DNA of 64,000 bases from assembly GCA_028532985.1 (NCBI GenBank), contig JANCIK010000002.1, positions 3,100,001-3,164,000 of the forward strand, given 5' to 3'. Numbering within the stretch: the first letter of the stretch is position 1; the number at the start of each line of letters is the position of its first letter. Below the pieces are notes generated by a model. That model was given only the letters and a program-made list of their open reading frames with translations, was not told where the DNA came from and made no database searches. Below, in pieces: positions 1-12,100 of the stretch. Made by a program: the position numbers and the translations under genes. The DNA comes from Stropharia rugosoannulata. Taxonomy: Eukaryota > Basidiomycota > Agaricomycetes > Agaricales > Strophariaceae.

Positions 1-1395
1 TAGGAGTGGCGGGTACATTGGATGAAGACCTCGCATCCGACTTCGGACGAGCGCTTAGCGGCCTGAAGTGTTCTCCGCGTTTCGCCTTCTTTTGTAAGTT
101 TTTAGCTTCCCTGGGAGCTTTGGAAGGATAAGAAGAAGGAGAGTCAGAAGAGAAGCTGCTGGACAGACTAGGTGGGTAGCTGTGTGTATTAGAAACAATA
201 CGTGAAGAGCTTGCAGATGATTTATGTTCATCCTGATTATAAAGGTCAGTGGCCAACGAATTATTATCCACCTCTCCTTCCGCCGTAGACGACACGGAGA
301 ACCTTCGTGCCGGTTCACTGGGGCGACTGGTTGGAGTGCCATCGTCATCACCGGACTCCGAATGATCTTCAAATAGTGGCTGTTGATCATGGAATTCGCC
401 GCGCTCAAGATCCAGGAAGGGTGCAACGCCTGAAGAAGCTTTAACAATTGAGTCGATGATCCAAAATTGAACAATGTTCATCATTATAGGAAATACGCCC
501 ATAACACTGGATGATTTGACATTAGTATTCAGAGGTGCAAGAGACGGAAAACAAAATGACATACAATATAACTTGAACATCATCTCCGTCTCCTGTTGAT
601 GTCCAACTGAGCAACCACTCGCCTACATCGTATATAGCAGGTATGAGCGCGAGGACAGAAACAACGACAACTTTCATAGTTGTCAAAGACAGTATGTACA
701 GGGTGGCCTGGCGAGCCCAAAATTTTATCGATGGCGGATTGCCATAAACTCCGGATTCAAATCCTTTTAAGTGAAACTTCTCCGTGAATAAGTTTGTTAA
801 TGCATGGAGAGTAACGTATATTAGGAATATCCCTAAAAATGGAGTTAAATACTACGAGAACAAGAAATTAGGGCCATGCAAGAGCTCACCAAAAGTAGTG
901 TCAATAAGAATGTTGAGGAAATATGACACGCATGCATTGCCGTCGGTATGATGAGAAACGAAGCCAGACACAAGTAAGTTTGTCCCGTGAAGAAACAGCT
1001 GTCCTACAATCTGCTTTGACACGTCGAAAAGCCTGACAGATGGAAAAAAGGTCAGACACAGACAGACACTTGTTTGTTGATAGTGCTGACCAGATCTTCC
1101 ACGGGCGCTTTGGGGTTTCTCTGTGTCGCTTATATATAAGAGATAGTATCACGAGCAGCCCCATAAGCGCCTGCACAACCTGTAGAACAGCGTGGTCGGT
1201 CAGTTCAATACAGCTCGTTCGCGATTGACCCGAAGTAATGATACATACAAGTGCTGTTGGCCCCAGAAGCTGACATGACGGCGGATCAACATCTGGGTAT
1301 GTACTTGGGGGTGATTCTGCTCTGTAGAGCAAGTCAAATATGATCATTTAAGTGACAGAAACGAAACGGGAGGAAAGGGCGACGGTCGAGGTCAT
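1..1395 (-). CDS. STIMATE/YPL162C-like multi-pass vacuolar membrane protein (partial, 3' end beyond window)
   Basis: Spliced minus-strand exons read a family-like core: CQLLGP, then VVQALMGLLVILSL, then RPWKIWLFDVSKQ, then FLNILIDTT, followed by several hydrophobic stretches and a long Ser-rich acidic tail that leaves the window at base 1. This order matches the STIMATE (TMEM110)/yeast YPL162C family; animal members act at ER-plasma membrane junctions and the yeast member is vacuolar. At least four introns are needed, near 1180-1250, 1040-1070, 840-890 and 490-560. The start is uncertain. An ATG at 1347 lies directly after an in-frame stop, whereas splicing from an ATG at 1395 with a 51-nt intron joins in frame, so 1395 is preferred. 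The function in this fungus is inferred from the family only. Confidence 0.75.
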
Positions 1396-1586
1396 GGAGA
1401 CAGAAGAGTCCCGGAATGATTATGTCATCGAGGTGTTGTAGCGAATCTATCAAGGTTGCCGACTGCACGGCAGACTAATTACGCCCCTCCATCACTCTGA
1501 ACACGACATCGACACGCCTTCAGCTACTTACCCATTAACTGGATACTTATACGAACTGAACTTCATCTTAATATTCAAGGTCCCTG

Positions 1587-4442
1587 ATGAGCTTCTTCAA
1601 CAGATCAAGTAACAATACACCTCAAGATGGGAGCTATGGCCGCCTGGACAACCCAGACTATAACAGGAGAACCCCCCAACCCTCCGCTCAATATGCTCCC
1701 CCCCGTCATGGCTATAACGACCCATCGACAGCTTTGTTCGAAAAACCTGTGACACGAAAGCCACCCCCTCCAGCTACACCAGCGTATGTCATATATGTTT
1801 ACCTCAGCCTGTCTCTTATGAATCGAATCTAGGAGCTTCAAAGTCACAAATTCTCCCAGTTCAGCCCATGCGTTGACCAATTGCCTGATTGTGAATCCGC
1901 GCGACTTTGACAGTCGTAACCCTCATGTTATGGTTGATGGACAATATGGGCTTACCATTCGGTACGTTCTGCATACTACCAGGTTGCCCATGCAATCTTA
2001 ACATGGTTTCTCAGTCGTGACGATACCGGCAAGCTGAGCCAAGGGGAAATCGGGCTATCCGTTCTCCAGCGCCAGTGGATGCAATTCTCTCTCCAACAGG
2101 ACAACATCTCCGTAGTGCCTATGCCTTCCCCACCTCATTCTCTAGCACCATCATATCTTCAAGCAGTAGACTTGGAAGTCGGTTTTTTCCAAAAGTCTGC
2201 TGCTAGTAATGAAGCATACGCCGCCGATGATATTGCGAGGATGTTTGCAAAACAGTTTGATGGTCTGCTGTTGAACGTTGGCCAACTCTTTCTGTTTGAA
2301 TACCACGGCCAACATCTCAAGGCTACAGTTAAATCTCTTTCCCTGTACGACTTGGCTGACGAACAGCAAAGGGGTGGACGCGATCCCCGACAGGTGCCTG
2401 GTCATTCACACATGGGATTGTTGTTTGAGAAAACGGATATCACTGTAATGAAGGCGCCAGATAGTCCAATCAAGCTGAAGTCTAGTGCCAAAAAGTCAGT
2501 GTATAGCATTACTACAAAGACATATCTAAAACTAGATGTAGAGCTCCACCAAATGCAATCTTGGCCCCAAACTTCAAATTTGAAGATATGGGCATTGGAG
2601 GCCTTGACACTGAGTTCAGTGAGATCTTTCGACGAGCATTTGCTTCCCGTGTGTTCCCACCAGGCCTCGTTGAAAAACTTGGAATTTCCCATGTAAAGGG
2701 TATGTTCTGTGGCATAAATTCAATATTCGACCTAACCTCAGCATTAAACTCATAAGGTATCATCCTCCATGGTCCACCGGGAACCGGCAAAACACTCATC
2801 GCCAGACAAATTGGAAAGATGCTAAATGCTCGAGAACCTAAGGTTGTCAACGGTCCGGAAGTCTTGAGCAAATATGTTGGTGCCTCTGAGGAGAACATCC
2901 GCAAACTGTTTGCAGATGCTGAAAAGGAATATAAAGAGAAGGGCGACGAGAGCGGTCTGCATATCATCATTTTTGATGAGTTGGATGCCATCTTCAAGCA
3001 ACGCGGTTCAACGAACAACGGCACTGGCGTTGGTGATACGGTTGTCAATCAGCTGTTGTCGAAGGTAATAACACGTCTTTATTCGATGCCTTAACTAAAC
3101 TGCATTCAATACCTAGATGGATGGTGTCGATCAACTAAACAATATCCTTATTATTGGTATGACCAATAGGTTGGATATGATCGATGAAGCCCTTTTGCGA
3201 CCCGGGCGCCTTGAAGTGCACATGGAAATATCACTTCCAGACGAGCACGGCCGCCACCAAATTCTTAATATCCATACCGCAAAGATGCGGACGAATGGCG
3301 TCATGGATGATGACGTTGACCTCCTCGAACTTGCACAACTCACCAAGAACTTTTCTGGTGCAGAAATTGGTGGTTTAATCAAGAGTGCTACCAGTTTTGC
3401 TTTTAACCGACATGTAAAAGTTGGAACGATGGCTGGCATCTCCGATGATGTGGAAAACTTGAGGGTGAACAGGAGGGACTTTATGATGGCATTGGAGGAG
3501 GTTCACCCTGCCTTTGGTGTTTCTGAAGAGGAAATACAACAAGTCATCCAGAATGGGATCATTCATTATGACGCCGTTGTGGACGTGAGCATTCTTTTAT
3601 GTAGTTATGCTCTTGTTACTAATAATTTGCAGGAAATTCTCAAATCGGGACAATTATTCGTGGAGCAAGTGCGCAGCTCTTCAAGGACGCCTCTCGTCAG
3701 CATATTGCTTCACGGTCCTCCTGGATCAGGCAAAACAGCATTAGGCGCTTTTATCGCTCAGGCTTCTCAATATCCATTCATCAAACTTATTTCTCCCGAT
3801 AATATGGTTGGATACTCTGAGAGTCAAAAGGTTACAGCAATTACCAAAGTCTTTACGGACAGTTACAAGAGTCCATTGAGTGTGATTGTTGTAGATAACA
3901 TTGAGCGCTTAATCGGTGGGTACAGTGGCTTCCGTTGTTGTTAAACGTAATCTAATACGGCACAATGACAGACTGGACTCCCATGGGCGCCAGGTTCTCT
4001 AATGCTATCTTGCAGGCGTTATTAGTCCTGTTTGGCCGCCGACCACCCAAGGTGATTGTTTTCATGTTTGATTTAATGCCATTTTAAAGATCGAATCCAG
4101 GGTCGGCGATTGTTGATTATTGCTACGTCATCTTTACGCCCGATTCTCACTGATCTTGGTCTTTCGGAGACATTTGATTCCGAGTTACGAGTACCTCCTG
4201 TGTCGTCTCTGCGGGCCATGGACCACGTCTTGCAGGACTTACAAATATTCCCGTCGGATCAAGAACGCAAGCGTGCTTTCAGGATGCTCGAAGACACCGG
4301 CTTTGGAGGAAGAGATGATTTGAGTCCCAAATTGCAGATTGGAATTAAAAAGTTGCTTAGCATCGCGGAGATGGCGCGCCAGGAACCGGATAATGTCGCC
4401 GAGCGCCTAACGAGCGCGCTCATAGACCTCAGAGGACTATAG
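1587..4442 (+). CDS. SEC18: Vesicle-fusing ATPase NSF/Sec18
   Basis: Hexameric AAA+ ATPase that, with alpha-SNAP, takes apart cis-SNARE complexes after membrane fusion. About 810 residues in nine exons (for example 1587-1783, 1833-1961, 2015-2494, 2542-2699). Order: a short disordered start, the N-terminal substrate-binding domain, D1 with Walker A GPPGTGKT and Walker [10 protein letters not shown], the second-region motif [16 protein letters not shown], then D2 with Walker A GPPGSGKT and [11 protein letters not shown]2 keeps the NSF-type [10 protein letters not shown] segment. The end, EPDNVAERL then a stop at 4442, is typical. The 47-nt intron at 2495-2541 is needed to keep the linker before [10 protein letters not shown] in frame. 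The identification is certain from both AAA cassettes. Confidence 0.97.
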
Positions 4443-4707
4443 ATAGATACCCAGATACATTTGTACTCAGCGTTAGCTCACAGGACTGTAGCATCATTAG
4501 GAATAGTCAATACAATAGCCACGGGACTTATGAACCAGAGCCAGAAGGATCTGGACAGACGGCAGGGCAGACACCGAGCCATGCGGGTGTCCTACCCGAT
4601 ATGGCAAGGGCTGATGAAGACTCAGTCACTGGTCGGACATGTGCGAGATTTCATTCAAACCCCAACCTGCACAAGTCTTACTGGATTCTTATAACTTGCT
4701 ATAAACC

Positions 4708-5715
4708 ATGTCTGTCGTCCAAGATCAGCAAAATACCCACCAAATCCCCCGCTCTGGCTCCCTTCCCAAACCCAAAGGAATTCTTAAGAATACCCCTCAA
4801 GCTCCGAATGGAACTGGACAGTGAGGCGTTGTCATCTCTCTTCTGTGGAAGCAACTGGTATAATTGTGACTTGTTTCTCGGTTTATAGCAGCCTGCAATG
4901 GGACGAGGAAAACCTTGCTCTAACAGAGATCGGCAAAGATAGTTTGATGAAAATAACAGAACCAAAAACGCCTTATGTTCGATACAACGCCGAAACAGAT
5001 ACAGTTGAAGGAGGTTCGCAATACTACCTAGAGTTCTTCATAACATCCTGACCAAATACTACGCTAGATATTCCAAATCTTGACCTCGGGTATCCTCATT
5101 CACCGGAGGAGATCCACCGTCCTCTGTCCCCAGCCCTTTCATCTACTGGTGCAAACACATCCGGGCCATCATCACGCCGCACCTCTGTTTCAAGCAATGG
5201 AAGGCCTGGGACCTCTATGTCTACTCGTTCTGGAAGTGGAACCTCTAGCAGAAGCACTAGCTTCAATCTTCCTAACGATGCGCGTATCGCTATCAGGTCT
5301 GATTCGCGATCGCCCGGTGGAGAAGTCGAATTTGATGAGGAAATGGATGAAGAAAGTATGAATTTATCTATTACGATGGAGACGATTCGTTTCTGACTGC
5401 TGCTATCATCTATGAACAGCTGCTGCGAAGCACGCAGCTTTTGTGCGTGCCCGCGGTAGGCACTATTCCAACGAAGCAGAGGCTATGAAGGTAGCTACTT
5501 CTTCCCCAATTCCATGGTCATAATCTCATCTCCAATATTCTTAGCGGGCTGCGCAGCTTCCTGATGAAGATGATGATGAATCAGCAGTGCCGCCCATTCC
5601 TCGTCAGGCGGACAGCCCAGATGATGACTCCATGAACGAAAGTGGCACAGACACTAGTGATACCAAGGATGAAAGCCTCGGTAACGCAGTCAAGATGAAT
5701 GGCACAGGGCATTAA
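4708..5715 (+). CDS. GLC8: Protein phosphatase 1 inhibitor-2 family (Glc8-like)
   Basis: Small acidic, disordered regulator of protein phosphatase 1. Spliced from five exons beginning MSVVQDQQ at 4708. Hallmarks in order: the KGILKN motif near residue 25, a LQWDEENL segment, KITEPKTPY (the inhibitor-2 kinase-site region where GSK3-type kinases act on the Thr), and [13 protein letters not shown], which corresponds to the family's HYNE helix. The tail is rich in Asp, Glu and Ser and ends at 5715. About 225 residues, usual for fungal members. The first donor GTGAGG creates an apparent stop if it is not spliced, which hides the gene in single-frame scans. The role (a PP1 modulator that can inhibit or activate) is inferred from the family. 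Confidence 0.9.
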
Positions 5716-6335
5716 ATGAAATGCCGTGCAATTGTAGTAATGTCATGCCTTTTCGGGGACCCTGGACTCTCAGTACTCTCTCCATCGTATTTACACGTTC
5801 TCGCGATGTTTCTATTCAATTCGCCCGACACTACTCCATCTTCCATTCCTGACCTCGTGATTTGACATTCTCTGATAGTATTTTGTTTATCATCTTGCCT
5901 ATACTGCAAGTTTCCCCAATGAAGCCTCTTCGTTCGTTTATCTGAAGAAATCTGCTGTACATTCCTCGTCAAATAACATTTTTAGCTTCAATATGTCATT
6001 ACTGGAAAGTGTACTGATATTAATAGAGGGCTCGTTGCCGTACTACATAGCAACAGCACCCTCAACAGTCGAAGCTGAAATCACTCTGTACATAGTACAT
6101 AGACCCTTAATATACATCAAAGGCAATTCCGTCCTTCCAACTTGAATGAATGTCTTCGATGCCTGAGCGCCCAAAATGGGACTGTTACAGAACTTTTGGA
6201 CATGTACATAACCTCGATAAGATTAGATCATTCAATTAGCTTTGCCGATACCTCCGACAGGTAATTTTTTTGGACCATAGGAGTATTACTTCTTCTCAAC
6301 TTCCACTCCACTCCTATACTCGTATACACTATAGT

Positions 6336-7826
6336 ATGACCGAAATCACAACAAGAAAAGGGCTTTTGCTCAAAGCGGATCCTATTGCAGCAACATTCAA
6401 AGACGAAGTTATAGCATCTCTGGCACAAACTACTAAGCGACCCCGGCTCGTCGGAATTCTCGCTACATCGTCTGCTCCCAGTAAAAATTACGCTGAATTC
6501 ACGAGGCGACAATGCGAGGAACTTGGGATCGAATATGTCTTGAAACTGACCGGAGCAGCTGCGGATCCTACACTTGGTGAAGGGGAGGGTGTCGAGGAGG
6601 CAATCATCGAAGCCAACGAGGATGAATCTATTCATGGAATTATGGTGAACCTTCAGTTTCTACAACTCTCCCATGCCGTACTCAGTTAGCGATCTCTTCT
6701 CAGGTTTACTTTCCTATTTTTGGCGTCGTACAGGTTCGTATCAGGGAATCATTTATTATCTATCTAACGCAATACTTGGTAGGACCACTACTTACAACAG
6801 GTACGTTGTATTATTCAGCTCTTCTGAGATTACGATTCCAGGACGCTGCAAACAGGTTGTTTCTCCACTGAAAGATGTTGAGGGGTTGCACTTTAAATTT
6901 CACTACAATTTATACCACAAGTCAGTCAGATCGCCAAGTTCTTGCTACTCCAATTCTAATTTATTTTAGTATCCGTTTCATTGAGCCCAAGTCACTTCTG
7001 GCCTCAACTAATACCACACCTCCAACTGCAGTAGATAACGAAGAACCGCCTGTGGGAACTGTGAAATCTATCATTCCTTGTACTCCTCTTGCTATCGTGA
7101 AATGCCTGGAGTACACTGGCGTGTACAATAAAATTCTGCCGTATGGAGACAGGGCCTACGGCAAGACCGTTACCGTTATTAATCGGTACGTATGTTCAGT
7201 ATATATAAAAGCCTCGTTAATCCTCCTGTGTAGCTCGGAAGTCGTAGGGAGGCCACTTGCTGCCCTGCTCGCTAACGACGGCGCGCGTGTAATATCGGTC
7301 GACATTGATTCTATTCAGGTTTATTATCCGCGCTCTTCTCCTCTGTCAATCATCCACCTTACGATGTGATTTGATAGGAATATACCAAACGACCAAAGGT
7401 TCCGACAGACTCGGCCGAGACGATTTCTGCACAGAGATACCATCCTCGTCATGTAGTCCATCCTAGTCAACTGGGTCTTCAAGAAGCCCTGGAAATTTCA
7501 GACGTCGTAATTTCAGCCGTTCCATCTGCTACCTATAAGGTAAAGACAGAATGGCTCAAGGACGGCTGTGTATGCATCAACGTGGCTGCAGAGAAGAACT
7601 TTGAGGGAGACGTTCGCAACAAGGTAATACCCAGTAGACAGTTATCACTTAGGTTCTCGTATGCTTATCACGTCCTAGGCTTCGATCTATATCCCTGCTG
7701 TTGGAAAAGTAACGATCTTCATGCTACTCCGAAATCTGTGAGTTTTCTAGAAATTATCTGTGCAATTTTCTGAAACACTCAATCTGTCGATACAGACTGC
7801 GACTCCAACAATACCAGCATGTATAG
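6336..7826 (+). CDS. MTD1: Methylenetetrahydrofolate dehydrogenase (NAD+), MTD1 type
   Basis: Cytosolic monofunctional enzyme oxidising 5,10-methylene-THF to methenyl-THF with NAD+, part of one-carbon metabolism for purine synthesis. The start at 6336 gives MTEITTRKGLLLKADP. Spliced motifs in order: YFPIFGVVQ, then an 18-nt micro-exon (6783-6800) encoding DHYLQQ, then VVSPLKDVEGLH, ILPYGDRAYGKTVTVINR, SEVVGRPLAALLANDG (Rossmann NAD site), VISAVPSATYKVKTEW and INVAAEKNF. The last short exon ends at 7826. About 365 residues, slightly longer than yeast Mtd1. All required splice sites are GT-AG. There is no cyclohydrolase or synthetase extension, so it is the monofunctional NAD type rather than the C1-synthase. 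Confidence 0.93.
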
Positions 7827-8043
7827 TGGATCTTCTAAAGATTAATTAAGTGTAACGTATGTATGACCATGTAGAATATGGCGCCAATATATGTCTAGCA
7901 AAGGAAATAAAACAGGATTCCCAATTGCTACAATTATTCTTATAAGCCATCCCGACTTACAAGTAAAAGCCAGAGGCGATCCCTTAAATAACCTCAATTG
8001 ATGATATGCTTTGAGAGGGGTGTTCAGTAATACAGTATGAAGG

Positions 8044-8976
8044 CTACCGGAAGTGTGCCTCGGTCAGGTTGCTGACAGGTTCAGTGATTTCGATGGACGG
8101 AGTCGTAGCACCGGAGTTAGGGAAACTGGGGGTAAGTGGTGTGGCCATCCCCGATGCGTCTTCGGCCATGAATCTGACTCGCTGCCGGTGCAACTGCGGA
8201 GAGCAGAAAATAGTCAGCTCGAGTAATACAACATAAGGATCTACTCATCGACTCACTTGAGGCAGTTTCGGTATCAGGACGAAGACTAAGGCGGACAAGT
8301 TGATAGCGAAGAGCCAAGGGTTGTAATTAGTGTAATGAGTGGAAGCCAGGAACCTAAGGCAACGTCCAAATAAGCATTGATAAATAGATTCATGCACAGT
8401 AAACATACAATCCTATGGGAACACAGAACAGCCACTTTTTGGCGGGTGTGTATTGCGCACCGTCGTCAATTTGTTCCCAAAGAGTAAGGTCGTCGTACGC
8501 TCCACCATGAAGGTCGTTCTCGAATGGGACGCCAGTTACCCAATGGAACATGAGGTATGATAACTAGACGGCTAGGTCAAGTATAGCTGCATCATCTTCC
8601 GAGATGCACTCACAGCTTGGTATATAAAATTGACCAGTGTCCAGCTTATTTGTTGCGTCATTCCAGGTATAGTGTCAACGATAATTTTCCCGAGAAGTAT
8701 GAGGACAATGTGTATGAGCCATGCGCCTGGATAAAGAGGATGTTCTAGTAAGAAAATATCCTGACGGAGCCTGTCAGCTATGTACGTACCTTTTGCGTTG
8801 ACCCAGCCAACGTTGGGATTCGCATATGCACTTCGGTCCAAAACCTCCTCCACTGAGCGATCCCCAACCTCTTCGACCTTGACTATGCTAGCACTGCGGG
8901 GCCGGGGCCGCAATGGTGACAAGTTGGACTTGTTGATGTCGAGCGCAGGGAGCTTGATTGATTTTGGGCGACTCAT
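8044..8976 (-). CDS. ORM1: ORM1/ORMDL sphingolipid regulator
   Basis: ER membrane protein that binds serine palmitoyltransferase and restrains the first step of sphingolipid synthesis. Read on the minus strand from ATG 8976. A basic Ser/Pro-rich N-terminus (in yeast Orm proteins this region carries regulatory phosphosites) is followed by the ORMDL core: NPNVGWVNAKG, GAWLIHIVLILLGK, DTIPGMTQQISWTL, SYLMFHWVTGVPF, GGAYDDLTLWEQIDDG, then the hydrophobic segments STHYTNYNPWLFAINL and VFVLIPKLPQ, and LHRQRVRF. A fungus-specific Ser/Thr tail runs to the stop at 8044-8046. Introns fall near 8150-8260, 8355-8410, 8560-8615 and 8745-8790. It converges with MTD1 across 217 bp and diverges from the VIRMA gene across 163 bp. 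Confidence 0.95.
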
Positions 8977-9139
8977 TGAGAACGAGAAGGATGAAGAAGA
9001 GCTTAAAGCGAAGGATTAGACGGGCTGATGTGTCCGATTCAAGCGTGACCGCCCACGTCGGACTTGGCCGAGGCAAGCGCCTTGAACTTCCAGACTCACT
9101 TGTGTATTCATTCCCATCCTCCAGTGCGCTCCGAGTGCC

Positions 9140-12100
9140 ATGCCATTGCTAGGATGGCATGTATTGCGTCCTCATAATTCTCTGGCTGCCATTCGCTACT
9201 CCGCCCTTGTCCGTGTCTCTTCCATACGTGTATTCCCAACTGGCACCCAGCCATTTAGTCAGTCTCCTGAAACGGTTGCGTATGGCTTAATTACATTGTC
9301 GTAATGAAGCAATAGACTCATTCAAACAAGTCTGACAGAACCGTCCGCATTCTTCGTCGATGTTCTATTCAACGCGTCCCCAATAACCACTGGTGATGGG
9401 CAGGACAAGCGTGTGGTCAGGAATGCTTTGGCCCCAACGCAGATAGCTTACGCTGCAGAAGCCACAGAGTTCGTGGTAGATATGGGTGCTGAGGTATGTA
9501 CTCTGTTGTCCAAAGATCAGGTAATTTACAAATGATATAGTACGCGACGCGCTTGATTATATTTCGTGGTGATTTTGAAGTCATTTCTGTAGCAGTGTAC
9601 GGAAATGTCGTGGTGGAGCCACCTGAAGAGCATGGCTACGAACCGAAACAACTTCCTGTCACAGCTACCACGAGATTATCATCCAGCATAGACGTCGCAA
9701 ATGCAACGAATCCGACCCACCTTGCTGAACAGCTGCTGGCTTTGTTGCCTGTGCCACCACCCTTACCTCTTGTTTCTAGGCTTATATTCTCCCTGAAGCC
9801 GCAGGATGATGACTGGGACCATCCAGACTTCCCTTACTTATACTCTGACCTTGACCACGAAGATATTACTGACCTGGAAAATTTAGTCCAGTCAGTCACC
9901 AGACCAATTAGGGATGACATCTCTCCAGATATCCTGTCTAGTTTTGCAACCAAGGCCCATGACTGCATAGGATCAAATGTACGTTTAAACTTGGGGAGAT
10001 GCCATCAGGTCTTGAGAATTTATCACCTCTGCTCAACAGCCTCCAGATGACGCTTATTATGCTGCAAAGCTTCTAGTAAAAGCCGCTTCACAACAAACTC
10101 GCATATGCTTAACTATATTGGTTTGTTTATTCCTGTCGTCAAGTCGTATCGTACTCTAATTTAACCATACAGCAACATCTTGATCTCTCCAAAGTCTTCA
10201 ATGACCATACACTGGATGATGCCACCATAGATCTTCTACTAGACGCATCAGCAAATATCGAAATTTCGCGTTATTTCATGGAGGATGGAGATTTCTTCAC
10301 TAGTCTCTCTGATATGCAGGCCAATCCCAAGACCGATAAACTGAATGCGAAAGCTTTGAAAAAGCTAATCACAAGGATTAAAGGGTGGCAAAACTTTGAA
10401 GAAGCTCTAACGAATACTACTGCAGATTTTGAAGCAGCTGCCGCTTTTTTAAAGGATATCAGCTCAGATGAGCATGCTTTGGGCTGCTGGCTCGAATGTA
10501 TGCTGACTAACGATAAATTAACCTCGATGTTGGAAGGCATCCCCATTCCGGACTCAACACCGCTACCCCCACTATTATTTCATGAAAGGCATTCTCCTAT
10601 TACGCAGCCTCGGTTGATCACTTTTGTGAGAGCGCTCCTTGGGGTCTCCGCCGTTCTTGCCGCCCTTTCATGGTCCGACAGCATAGGGATCGGCCTTTGC
10701 CGTGAAAGAGTTCTCGGCCTCTTAGCACTGTGGCAAGGGGTGGATGGATATCGAGAGGTTAGTCTATTCTTTATTGTATTCCTTTTGGCGTGTTTATAGA
10801 GCTATCACTCTAGATAGTAAATCATTGCCTTTTGTTGCGCCAATTGACAAAGCGTCTGGGCTGGAATAAGACTGACGACATTCCAACGAAGTCCGGATAC
10901 TTTGCAGAACGGCTTTTGGTCGGTCTGGCCAAGGATCCACAGTCATTGCTGCGCGAACCTCTGGTAGAAACTATACTTGCATTGAAACCCCCTTTCTCGT
11001 TTATCGAGTCTGAAGAACTGCTGGAAATGGGCAAGCTTGCCCGAGTGGGTAGAGATGGACTACCCTCCGCCATTGAAGAGCTTACATACACTAGCGTTCG
11101 GCCTTTCTCTTTGCGTCGACTCCGCGTTCTTCGTGTGTCGTTGGCTATCCTAGAAGAAGAACTTGCATATGATGATGGGGAATTACTTGTCGTGGAAAGC
11201 TTTTGGGATGAGAAAAATCAAGGGGTTATTCCAACGCTTACGTCAGTCGTCGCCAGTATAGCAGACGATGTCAGTCATCATTTTGTCCTTGAGCCCCCAC
11301 CCCGAAACAATCAGGCACTATGCGAACTGCTATTCCGAACGGCGGACGATTTGCTTCGTCTACTTGACCGCTTCGTATCAGTATATCATCCAGTCGGCCG
11401 TGATTTGCGTCGTTTGACTACGGCTGTCGCCGACCTATATGCTTGCTCCCGAATAGCATGTGAACAGTTTACTCCCTGGTCTACTGCTTATACAGGAGTT
11501 CTTAATATCAGACAAAGGTGTACTCAGGTGCTCCAAACTCTTATCAACGTCACTGATGAACCAACGCGACTCGATGTCTCGAATACTCAAATTGTTCTGC
11601 GTACCCTATTCAACCATGCCTCCAACCCATCTAACCGTGACCCGGTTGTGCATCTCCTTCAGATTTACGACCTTGTAGGCACGATTTTACCGCAGCCCCC
11701 GATCATATCCAATGGAATGGATGACAGCGAACATCTTCCCGAGTTAACTGCATTGGTGATACCTAAAATTTTGTCTGAATTACGGGCGTTCTGGGATCTA
11801 CTTGATGTTGAAAGCCGGGCAGACTTTGTTGAGCGGTTGGAGGAGCTGGACCACGGCGAAACGGGTATTGGGGAGTGGCTATTATCTGAGGAGTTGAAAA
11901 ATCTTTCAGCCAGGCTGGCTGAGCTGACCGGACTCGAGCAATTCCAAGACGGCTCGCGAACCGTTATTCTTTATGGGATTTCCTGCTCTATGTCTTTCCT
12001 GGATCACCTCATGGCATCGCCCACAATGTCATCTTGGACCCTGTATGTTCTTGCTACGAACACGGATCTTTCGCAGCTTATAGAGAATTGTCTCTCTTCC